From: Candidatus Eiseniibacteriota bacterium
GTDB taxonomy: Bacteria > Eisenbacteria > RBG-16-71-46 > CAIMUX01 > VGJL01
Reading direction: 5' to 3'
DNA: 12,554 bases
Assembly (NCBI GenBank): GCA_014729455.1
Contig: WJJW01000252.1
Coordinates: 1 to 12,554 of the forward strand
Shown: one piece after another, positions 1 through 7,010 of the stretch
Position numbering within the stretch: the first letter of the stretch is position 1
How the letters are laid out: each line of letters begins with the position of its first letter
Position numbers and translations under genes: made by a program
Notes under the pieces: generated by a model
What the model saw: only the letters and a program-made list of their open reading frames with translations
The model's database searches: none
What the model was told of the DNA's origin: nothing

Positions 1-362
1 AGATCCTGGACCGCGCCGTCCACGACGTGGAGCATGTCGAGACCCCGCAACTCGTTGCGGAGTCGATCGACGATCGCTTCGCGGCGCTCCTCGGGGTTCC
101 GGAACCTTCGCCCACCAGGATCCGGGAGTGCCTCGCGCTCCTCGACCGGATCGAACGCAGCGGGATCGATTTCGATCGCACAAGGCTCGAGGAAAGAGTC
201 TATGCTCTCTTGTTGATCTACAACGCCGCTGGAGCGGCGCAACCGGCCGGCCCATCAGAGCCGGCGCCGGGGAACGGCCCCGAGGCACTCATCCACTTGG
301 CAGAACGAACCAACGTGAGCCCACGCGCGCCCGGGCCGGATTCGCATGCCCGGAATTCTTGA
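1..362 (+). CDS. C-terminal part of an unidentified protein (possibly a GH57/DUF3536-type protein)
   Basis: The reading frame (codons starting at base 3) is open from the left edge to a TGA at 360-362, so this is the 3' end of a gene cut by the window. A GTG at 27 is in frame, but nothing marks it as a real start. About 119 residues are visible. Roughly residues 35-75 look helical, with the pattern LLDRIERSGIDFDRTRLEER then VYALLLIY. The last 40 residues are Pro/Ala/Gly-rich and look disordered. The gene ends 21 bases before the DUF4912 gene, so it probably belongs to the same operon. The helical tail vaguely recalls the end of DUF3536-type GH57 proteins, which often neighbour branching enzymes, but that is inference from context and pattern and is weak. 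I do not recognise the family with confidence. Confidence 0.7.
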   Translation, partial: ILDRAVHDVEHVETPQLVAESIDDRFAALLGVPEPSPTRIRECLALLDRIERSGIDFDRTRLEERVYALLLIYNAAGAAQPAGPSEPAPGNGPEALIHLAERTNVSPRAPGPDSHARNS

Positions 363-383
363 CTCGCGAGAAGGAGCAGACGG

Positions 384-1991
384 ATGAAATCCGACGATCT
401 GTCGGCAAAGACGAAGAAGGAGCTGCTCGAAATGGCGCGGAAGCTCCAGATCGCCGGCAGGAGCACGATGTCGAAGGACCAGCTCGCCGGCGCGATCCGG
501 CGCTCCGGACCGAAGCAACCGCAGCGTCCTCGTCCCGCCCGGGAGAAGACCGAACGCCCGAAGAGCGCCCGGCCGAGGATCGAGCCGGCGCGATCCGATC
601 GGGACCGGCGTCGGGAGCGAGCGAAACCGCCCCGCCGGGAGGCTCCCGAGATCGACCCGGCGATGAAGCTCTCCCGCGTCGAGGAGGTGCGGTCGAGCAG
701 CCCCGGACGCCGATCCCGAGGAAGAGCGCACGCGAAGCGGAGGGGAGACGGCCGTGTCCATCCGGAGCGGGGACGCGGCGACCGGTCCCAGGATCGCCAG
801 GATCCGCGCCGCTCCGCACCGCCGAAGGGGCGCGCGTCCCGTGGCCGGGATCGGGATCGTGATCGTGATCGTGATCGACGGAGCGATCGACGGAGTGATC
901 GACACTCCGATCGACGGCGCGAGCGCTTCGGGGACCGACGCGACCGGGGCGATTCCCGCGGTCGCCCGCGCGACGTCACGCTGGACGAACGGGCTCTGCA
1001 GGCGCGCGAGCACCTGCGCCGCACGGGCGAAGCGCGACGGGAGAGCGTGTACACTCCGCAGTTCCAGAATCGCAAGAGAGGACGGCGAACGGAGTCGTCC
1101 CGTCGCCCTTCGAATCCGGAGAGGGGGGGTCGGCGCGAAGCCTCGCCCGCGCCACGCGCCGAACGGGCGCACCGGCCGTCGGTTTCCGCCGTCGAGTCGC
1201 TTCCGGAGAAGTACGGAGTCGACCGCCTCGCGCTGATGGTTCGCGATCCCTACTGGCTCCACGCGTACTGGGAAGTGACCCCCCGATCGCTCCGGCGAGC
1301 ACGGGAATCGCTCGGCGAGGGATGGGACGGCCATCGGTGGATACTCCGGGTCCATGTCTATCCGGGTGGAGAGCCGCGGGCGAGCGCGGACCACTTCGAT
1401 GTCGCCCTGAACCCCGACGCCCGGAACTGGTATCTCCGCGTGCCGCATCCGAGCTCTGCCTACGAGGGCTCGATCGGCCTGCTCGCGCGGGACGGGACCT
1501 ACTATCCCCTCGCCCGCAGCGAGCGAGTCCGGACACCGGGCACCGAGGTCGAGGAGACCGCCGACCTCCACTGGGACCTGCACGCCGAGACCGAGGTGGC
1601 GGCGCCGGCAACCGACCGGATCGGGCGGGAACTCCCGTCCTCCGAGTCGGTCCTCGGCTTCGGCGCATCGGAGACGCTCCAGAGCGGCGAGGCCCCCTCC
1701 AGCGGGGACGTGACGCGGCCCCCCGGAGAGGGCGACGTTCGATTCACCGCCGAGGCGGAGCTGATCCTCTACGGCTCCACGGAACCGGACGCCCGGCTGA
1801 CGATCCAGGGCAAACCGGTCGCGCTGCGGCGGGACGGAACGTTCACGGTGCGCTTCCAGCTTCCCGACGGGCTTCAGCGGATCCCCTGCTCGGCGACGTC
1901 GGCCGATGGCCGCGTCCGCCGCACGATCGATCTCGTCGTCGAGCGGCGAACCGACTTCCGAACGGAGGGTCCCGAAGACGCGGGGCGCTGA
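384..1991 (+). CDS. DUF4912 protein with Rho-N-like head, Arg-rich linker and Ig-like tail
   Basis: This is a 535-residue protein of unknown biochemical role. The start is ATG 384, with AAGGAG at 371-376 seven bases upstream. Domains in order: (1) residues 5-40, a Rho N-terminus/SAP-like helical module (LSAKTKKELLEMARKLQIAG then SKDQLAGAI), a type usually tied to nucleic-acid or protein binding; (2) residues 45-265, a very basic low-complexity linker rich in Arg, Asp, Ser and Pro, with RD and RS runs around 152-195; (3) residues about 267-400, DUF4912, with YGVDRLALMVRDPYWLHAYW as its best signature; (4) residues about 450-520, a beta-rich segment with GSTEPDARLTIQGKPVALRR, resembling a small Ig-like/glucodextranase-B-like domain. 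No signal peptide or membrane segment is seen. DUF4912 genes often sit beside GH57 and glycogen genes, as here, so a role in organising polysaccharide metabolism is inferred. Domain calls 1 and 3 are fairly firm; domain 4 is tentative. Confidence 0.9.
   Translation: MKSDDLSAKTKKELLEMARKLQIAGRSTMSKDQLAGAIRRSGPKQPQRPRPAREKTERPKSARPRIEPARSDRDRRRERAKPPRREAPEIDPAMKLSRVEEVRSSSPGRRSRGRAHAKRRGDGRVHPERGRGDRSQDRQDPRRSAPPKGRASRGRDRDRDRDRDRRSDRRSDRHSDRRRERFGDRRDRGDSRGRPRDVTLDERALQAREHLRRTGEARRESVYTPQFQNRKRGRRTESSRRPSNPERGGRREASPAPRAERAHRPSVSAVESLPEKYGVDRLALMVRDPYWLHAYWEVTPRSLRRARESLGEGWDGHRWILRVHVYPGGEPRASADHFDVALNPDARNWYLRVPHPSSAYEGSIGLLARDGTYYPLARSERVRTPGTEVEETADLHWDLHAETEVAAPATDRIGRELPSSESVLGFGASETLQSGEAPSSGDVTRPPGEGDVRFTAEAELILYGSTEPDARLTIQGKPVALRRDGTFTVRFQLPDGLQRIPCSATSADGRVRRTIDLVVERRTDFRTEGPEDAGR
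849..914 (+). repeat. GATCGN hexamer repeat inside the DUF4912 gene
   Basis: Five back-to-back copies of GATCGN run from 849 to 878. Three more copies follow at 885, 897 and 909, each separated by a six-base unit (CGGAGC, CGGAGT, CACTCC). The unit is two codons long, so it encodes Asp-Arg pairs, then Asp-Arg-Arg-Ser type units. The reading frame is kept throughout. Such an array could expand or contract by slippage without a frameshift, changing linker length. The repeat is read directly from the sequence; variability is inference. Confidence 0.85.
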
Positions 1992-2000
1992 GGAAGAGGG
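1991..2000 (+). promoter_or_regulatory. Ribosome binding site supporting a TTG start for the branching enzyme
   Basis: The purine run AGGAAGAGGG begins on the last base of the DUF4912 stop codon and ends directly before TTG 2001. Its AGGA part lies six bases from the start. The next in-frame start, GTG 2049, falls inside the conserved LVLHAHLPFV motif, so it cannot be the true start. This makes TTG 2001 the best choice and suggests translational coupling. Confidence 0.6.
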
Positions 2001-3620
2001 TTGACCGCGGCCGCGGAGGGGCGATCCGCGCCCGGGGATCTCTGTCTGGTGCTCCACGCGCATCTCCCGTTCGTGCGGCATCCGGAGCATCCGCGGTTCC
2101 TCGAAGAGGACTGGCTCTTCGAGGCGATCACCGAGACCTACCTGCCGTTGCTCGAGGCCCTCGAGCGCCTCGTCGACGACTGCGTGCCGTTCCGCCTGGC
2201 CCTCTCGATCTCTCCGACCCTGGCGGCGATGCTGGACGATCCCCTCCTCCAGGACCGCTATCTCGTCCACCTGGACGACCGGATCGACCTGGCCGCGCGC
2301 GAGGTGAGCCGGACCCGGCTGATCCCACCGCTCCATGCGCTGGCTCGCTCCTACCACCGGATCTTCCGGCGGACCCGGCGCCGCTATGCCGAACGGTACG
2401 GGCGAAGGCTCCTGCCCGCCTTCCGCGCTCTTCAGGAGACCGGCGCCGTCGAGCTGATCACCTGCGGGGCGACGCACGGATTCCTGCCGCTGATGAGCAG
2501 GAGACCGAACACCTGGAGGGCCCAGATCCACGTCGCCGTCGCCGAGCATGCACGCCACTTCGGCCGTCCGCCGTCGGGCCTCTGGCTGCCCGAGTGCGGG
2601 TACGACCGTGGGATCGAGGAGATCCTCCACGAGGCGGGTCTCCGGTACTTCTTCGTCGAGACGCACGGCATCACGCGGGCGAGCCCGCCCCCTCGCTGGG
2701 AGGTCCATGAACCGCTGCGCACCCCTTCCGGGGTCGCGGCCTTCGGACGGGATCCCGACTCGGCGGCCTCGGTCTGGAGCGCGCGCGATGGATACCCGGG
2801 CGATCCGCGGTACCGGGAGTTCTACCGCGACGTCGGCTTCGACCTCGAGTACGGATACCTCCGTCCCTACCTGCACGGAGACGGAGCGCGGACGGGGCTC
2901 GGGATCAAGTACTACCGGATCACCGGCGGTCATGGGCCGAAGCAGCCCTACGACTTCGGCCGCGCCGCCGAGCGGGCGGCGATGCACGCCGAGGATTTCC
3001 TCGAGAAGCGCAAGCGCCGGCTCGCCGAGCTGCGGGGGCGAATGGACCGGCCGCCGCTGATCGTCGCACCGTACGACGCGGAGCTGTTCGGCCACTGGTG
3101 GTTCGAGGGACCGATCTGGATCGAGGAGCTGCTGCGCCGCGCGGCCCGGGACGCCGACGCGATCCGCCTGGTCACGCCGAGCGAGCACCTCGGGCGAACC
3201 CCCGAACAGGCGACCGGTCTCCCCTGCCCGTCGTCGTGGGGACGCGGCGGGTTCGCCGAGGTCTGGTTGAACGACCGAAACGACTGGATCTACCCGCACC
3301 TCCACCGCGCCGAGGGTCGGTTGGTGGAGCTGGCCAATCGCTTCGCCCGCTCCGCGCCCGCTCCGCCGGCCGAGCGCGCCCTGAGCCAGGCGGCCCGGGA
3401 GCTCCTGCTGGCCCAGTCGAGCGATTGGGCGTTTATCATAGGGATGGGAACGATGGTCGACTACGCGACCGGTCGGATCGAGGCGCACCTGGGTCGCTTC
3501 GACATGCTGGTCCGCGCACTTCTGGAGGAAAGGATCGATGAGCGGGCTCTCTCCGAATTCGAGGAGAAGGACAACCTCTTCCCGAGTCTCGACTACCGTG
3601 TCTTCGCGGACCGGATCTAG
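2001..3620 (+). CDS. GH57 1,4-alpha-glucan branching enzyme (DUF1957 type)
   Basis: Cytoplasmic enzyme expected to cut alpha-1,4-glucan and rejoin the piece as an alpha-1,6 branch, during glycogen-like polymer synthesis. The 539-residue length matches bacterial GH57 branching enzymes. The conserved regions are visible: LVLHAHLPFVRHPE at about 16-29; CGATHGFLPL at 155-164; WLPECGY at 195-201, whose Glu198 is the expected nucleophile; and APYDAELFGHWWFEG at 356-370, whose Asp359 is the expected acid/base. The C-terminal DUF1957-like helical part includes SSDWAFIIGMGTMVDYA at about 473-489. No signal peptide is present. The start is TTG 2001, nine bases after the DUF4912 stop. The 3' end overlaps the next gene. 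GH57 also contains amylases, but the paired WLPECGY and PYDAELFGHWW motifs are those of branching enzymes. Specificity is inferred from family knowledge. Confidence 0.92.
   Translation: MTAAAEGRSAPGDLCLVLHAHLPFVRHPEHPRFLEEDWLFEAITETYLPLLEALERLVDDCVPFRLALSISPTLAAMLDDPLLQDRYLVHLDDRIDLAAREVSRTRLIPPLHALARSYHRIFRRTRRRYAERYGRRLLPAFRALQETGAVELITCGATHGFLPLMSRRPNTWRAQIHVAVAEHARHFGRPPSGLWLPECGYDRGIEEILHEAGLRYFFVETHGITRASPPPRWEVHEPLRTPSGVAAFGRDPDSAASVWSARDGYPGDPRYREFYRDVGFDLEYGYLRPYLHGDGARTGLGIKYYRITGGHGPKQPYDFGRAAERAAMHAEDFLEKRKRRLAELRGRMDRPPLIVAPYDAELFGHWWFEGPIWIEELLRRAARDADAIRLVTPSEHLGRTPEQATGLPCPSSWGRGGFAEVWLNDRNDWIYPHLHRAEGRLVELANRFARSAPAPPAERALSQAARELLLAQSSDWAFIIGMGTMVDYATGRIEAHLGRFDMLVRALLEERIDERALSEFEEKDNLFPSLDYRVFADRI
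3524..3533 (+). promoter_or_regulatory. Strong Shine-Dalgarno within the branching-enzyme gene, favouring ATG 3538
   Basis: GGAGGAAAGG lies four bases before ATG 3538, with its GGAGG core nine bases away. It would start the downstream exported protein 83 bases before the branching-enzyme stop. The same bases encode Leu-Glu-Glu-Arg of the branching enzyme, so the match could be chance. The alternative GTG 3598 has only GGAGAAGG at 3573-3580, 17 bases upstream, which is too far. Confidence 0.45.
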
Positions 3621-4878
3621 CCGCGCGCTTCGCGCGCTCCTCTTGCTTCTGCTCGGCGGATCGCTGGGCTTCGGGGGCGGCGAGCCGGCGCCGGCGGTCG
3701 CGCAGGAGATCGACCGGCATCTCGCGACGAAGCACGATCCGGCCGCGGTGGAACTCACCCGTTACAACTTCCTCGAGCGGTACCAGTACGAGCTCGAGCC
3801 CGATTCGCTCCGATACGGCTCGCGCGAGCACTTCGAGGAGCTCTACCCCGCGTCGTACTGGGAGGAACGCTTCTCCGAGGTCACCAACGATGATGGAAGC
3901 CTCGCCTGGCGGGTGAGCCGCGACGCGATGGCGCTGATCACCCTCTACGACGTGACCGGCGACTTCGAGCTGCTCCGTCGCGTTCGAGAATACGCCGACG
4001 CGGCGATGGCGGAGCGCGACGACCACTCCGGCAATACCGACGAGGACGGCCGGTCCGATCCCGGATGGAGCACCCCCCGCTACGGCGAAGGAGCCCGCCG
4101 GATCTACCTCGTCCACTCGGGCCTGATCCTCCAGCCGATCCTCGAATGGGCCCACCGCGCCCCGCGCGACCCGGCCTGGACCGAGGCGGACGAGGAGCAC
4201 CGTCTGCGGCGGATCGAGGAGTGCCGGGAGACGATGCTCTACCACGACTACCAGATCGCCCACGAGGCTCCGGCGGGCTGGATGGTCTACGGGACCGGAC
4301 GGGAGGAACAGGAGCGGAAGTACAAGTGGCAGCCGTTCAACCGGCAGACCTTCTTCGCGCGGTGCTTCTACCTGCTCGCGGAGATGACCGGGGAGGAGGA
4401 GTACCGGGATCGGGCGCGCCGGTTGTACCGGTTCTTCAAGGACCATCTCCAGCTCACCCGCTCCGGAGCGTACGTCTGGGAGTACGAGCCGATGCGGGGG
4501 CCCGAGGTCTATCCGGTCGTCTCCTGCGCCGACGTCTCGCACGCGACCTACACGATCGCCCCGGTCCTGCCCGCCTGCCGGGACGGGTTCGTTTTCGATT
4601 CCGAGGACCTCCCCCGGTTCGCCCGGACCTTCACGCTCTACATCCATCTCGGCGGCGGCGTGTTCCAGACTCGGGTCGGCTGCCAGCCGACGTTCTCGGA
4701 CATCTACATGCCCCGGATCTTCGCGTGGTTGCCCCTGGCGGAGTCCGATCCGGAGGTCTATCGCCTGCTCCGGTCCTTCCTGATGGGCAACGTGGAGAAG
4801 CCGCGACCGCTGGCGATCGCCTATCTGATCGCCTACCGCCCGAAGGGGATCCACGGGATCGATACCCGTGCGGATTAG
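3538..4878 (+). CDS. Exported (alpha/alpha)6-barrel-like protein, possible glycan-acting enzyme
   Basis: 446 residues if started at ATG 3538 (good ribosome binding site), or 426 from GTG 3598; both overlap the branching enzyme. The N-terminus is basic, followed by ALRALLLLLLGGSLGF (residues 30-45) and an AVA|Q site after residue 55, a plausible Sec signal peptide. The GTG start gives a more normal signal-peptide length. The mature part is mostly helical and rich in aromatic and acidic residues. It has repeated helix pairs such as RDAMALITLYDVTGDFELLR (128-147) and ARCFYLLAEMTGEEEYRDRA (274-293), typical of six-hairpin glycosidase and C5-epimerase-like folds. YVWEYEPMRG (312-321) and CADVSHATYT (330-339) resemble the WxY...EDxSHA active-site region of such proteins. 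I cannot name the substrate. Its position behind a branching enzyme suggests a carbohydrate, yet it appears exported while the branching enzyme is cytoplasmic. The fold is a moderate-confidence inference. Confidence 0.88.
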   Translation: MSGLSPNSRRRTTSSRVSTTVSSRTGSSRALRALLLLLLGGSLGFGGGEPAPAVAQEIDRHLATKHDPAAVELTRYNFLERYQYELEPDSLRYGSREHFEELYPASYWEERFSEVTNDDGSLAWRVSRDAMALITLYDVTGDFELLRRVREYADAAMAERDDHSGNTDEDGRSDPGWSTPRYGEGARRIYLVHSGLILQPILEWAHRAPRDPAWTEADEEHRLRRIEECRETMLYHDYQIAHEAPAGWMVYGTGREEQERKYKWQPFNRQTFFARCFYLLAEMTGEEEYRDRARRLYRFFKDHLQLTRSGAYVWEYEPMRGPEVYPVVSCADVSHATYTIAPVLPACRDGFVFDSEDLPRFARTFTLYIHLGGGVFQTRVGCQPTFSDIYMPRIFAWLPLAESDPEVYRLLRSFLMGNVEKPRPLAIAYLIAYRPKGIHGIDTRAD

Positions 4879-4901
4879 CGCGCGGGCGGGCGCCGGCCGG
4901 G

Positions 4902-4930
4902 TTGGGGGCCCGTTCCCGGTCTGCTAGGCT
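4902..4930 (+). promoter_or_regulatory. Weak candidate sigma70-type promoter for the moxR cluster
   Basis: TTGGGG (4902-4907), a 17-base spacer, and TAGGCT (4925-4930). Spacing is ideal but each hexamer matches the consensus at only three of six positions. The -10 falls in the loop of the 4913-4936 hairpin. The expected start point would lie about 105 bases before the moxR ATG. It is the best candidate in the gap, but not strong. Confidence 0.3.
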
Positions 4931-5031
4931 CGGGAATCCGGTGCGCCCAGGGGAACATCCCGGGCGTGCCTCGTGTTGGTAGGGCCGTGCCGGCCGCGGG
5001 GAGCGGACCGGTTCGGCGGCGGATCGCCTCC

Positions 5032-5038
5032 AGGAGGA
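5032..5038 (+). promoter_or_regulatory. Shine-Dalgarno fixing the moxR start at ATG 5042
   Basis: AGGAGGA sits just before ATG 5042. The frame stays open upstream to a possible start at 4973, but the extra 23 residues (Gly/Arg/Pro-rich) look like untranslated leader and have no ribosome binding site of this quality. The MoxR fold also begins normally after 5042. Confidence 0.8.
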
Positions 5039-5041
5039 ACC

Positions 5042-6052
<1,011 letters not shown>

Positions 6053-6059
6053 GGATCCG

Positions 6060-7001
6060 ATGGCGCGCACCGACCAGTCCGCCCGGGTCCTGCTCGAGCC
6101 GGCGTTCCTCTCGAAGCTCCAGGCTCTCGACCTGATCGCGCGGATGATCGTCGAGGGGTTCCTGACCGGGCTGCACAAGAGCCCGTACCACGGCTTCAGC
6201 GTCGAGTTCGCCGAGCACCGGCAGTACATCCCCGGCGATCCGATCCACCACATCGACTGGAAGGTCTACGCGAAGAGCGACCGGTTCATGATCAAGGAGT
6301 ATGAGCAGGAAACCAACCTCCGCTCCTACCTGATGATCGACGTGTCCAGCTCGACCCCGTTCGCCGACGAGGGCCGGATCGAGAAGATCCGCTACGCGAC
6401 CTACCTCGCCGCGGCGCTCGCCTACCTGATGCTCCAGCAGCAGGACGCGGTCGGCTTGCTGCTCTTCTCCGACCACGTCCACAAGATCATCCCGGCGCGC
6501 AGCGCGCGGTCGCACCTGCGGATCCTCTTCCGGGAGATGGAGGCGGCCCTGAGGACCGCCCTGGCGACCGGCAAGAACGCGCCGAGGCACCGGACCGACG
6601 TCGGTCCCTGTCTCGAGACGCTCGCCGACCGGATCCCGCGGCGCGGGTTGATGGTGCTGATCTCCGATCTGTGGGATCCGAATCCGGACCGGATCCTCCG
6701 AGCCCTGAAGCACTTCCGGCACCGGCAGCACGAGGTGGTCGTCTTCCATCTGCAGGATCCGCGCGAGGTCCGGTTCGACTACCGCGACGAGACGATCTTC
6801 GTCGACATGGAGACGAACGCCCGGCTGAACGTGCAGCCGTGGGAGCTGCGCGACGGTTACAAGCGGCTGATGGAGGAGCGGATCGATCTCTACAGGAAGC
6901 AGTGCGGCGCCAACCGGATCGCCTACGAGAGGGTGCTGACCGACACGCCGTTCGACGTGGCGATGCTCCGCTACCTCGAGAAGCGGTCGCGGTTGCACTA
7001 G
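6060..7001 (+). CDS. DUF58 (VWA-like) protein, MoxR partner
   Basis: A 313-residue soluble protein with the DUF58 signature YIPGDPIHHIDWKVYAKSDR (56-75), then EYEQETNL (80-87). LMIDVSSS (91-98) gives a metal-site-like DxSxS set (Asp94, Ser96, Ser98), and ISDLWD at 201-206 matches the later acidic part of a VWA fold. No membrane segment is seen. DUF58 proteins are nearly always encoded next to MoxR ATPases and are thought to be their partners or substrates. This one follows moxR by eight bases, and its stop codon overlaps the ribosome binding site of the next gene, so the three are probably co-translated. Its own start, ATG 6060, has only a weak purine stretch upstream (TAGGGA), consistent with coupling. 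Exact function unknown. Confidence 0.93.
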   Translation: MARTDQSARVLLEPAFLSKLQALDLIARMIVEGFLTGLHKSPYHGFSVEFAEHRQYIPGDPIHHIDWKVYAKSDRFMIKEYEQETNLRSYLMIDVSSSTPFADEGRIEKIRYATYLAAALAYLMLQQQDAVGLLLFSDHVHKIIPARSARSHLRILFREMEAALRTALATGKNAPRHRTDVGPCLETLADRIPRRGLMVLISDLWDPNPDRILRALKHFRHRQHEVVVFHLQDPREVRFDYRDETIFVDMETNARLNVQPWELRDGYKRLMEERIDLYRKQCGANRIAYERVLTDTPFDVAMLRYLEKRSRLH

Positions 7002-7010
7002 GGACGCGCG

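Larger units (their letters stand above)
4879..5041. other. Intergenic gap with two hairpins, start of the moxR cluster
   Basis: These 163 bases separate the glucan cluster from the ATPase cluster. TTCCCG 4913-4918 pairs perfectly with CGGGAA 4931-4936 across a 12-base loop. GCGCCC 4943-4948 pairs with GGGCGT 4962-4967 (one G-U), with an inner GGG/CCC stretch. Neither is followed by a T run, so they are not classical intrinsic terminators. They could help end transcription or fold the moxR leader. Confidence 0.4.

Noticed and set aside
849..914. The GATCGN array as a CRISPR or a replication-origin repeat
   Set aside because: Units are six bases with no spacers of constant length, and they lie in frame in a coding linker.
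255..3758. A very long - strand open frame (over 1,100 codons) opposite the DUF4912 and branching-enzyme genes
   Set aside because: The + strand genes have clear conserved motifs. The - strand translation is Arg/Pro/Gly-rich with no recognisable domain, as expected for the complement of GC-rich codons.
4973..5041. A 23-residue N-terminal extension of the MoxR protein
   Set aside because: Composition is unlike the protein and there is no ribosome binding site; AGGAGGA marks ATG 5042.
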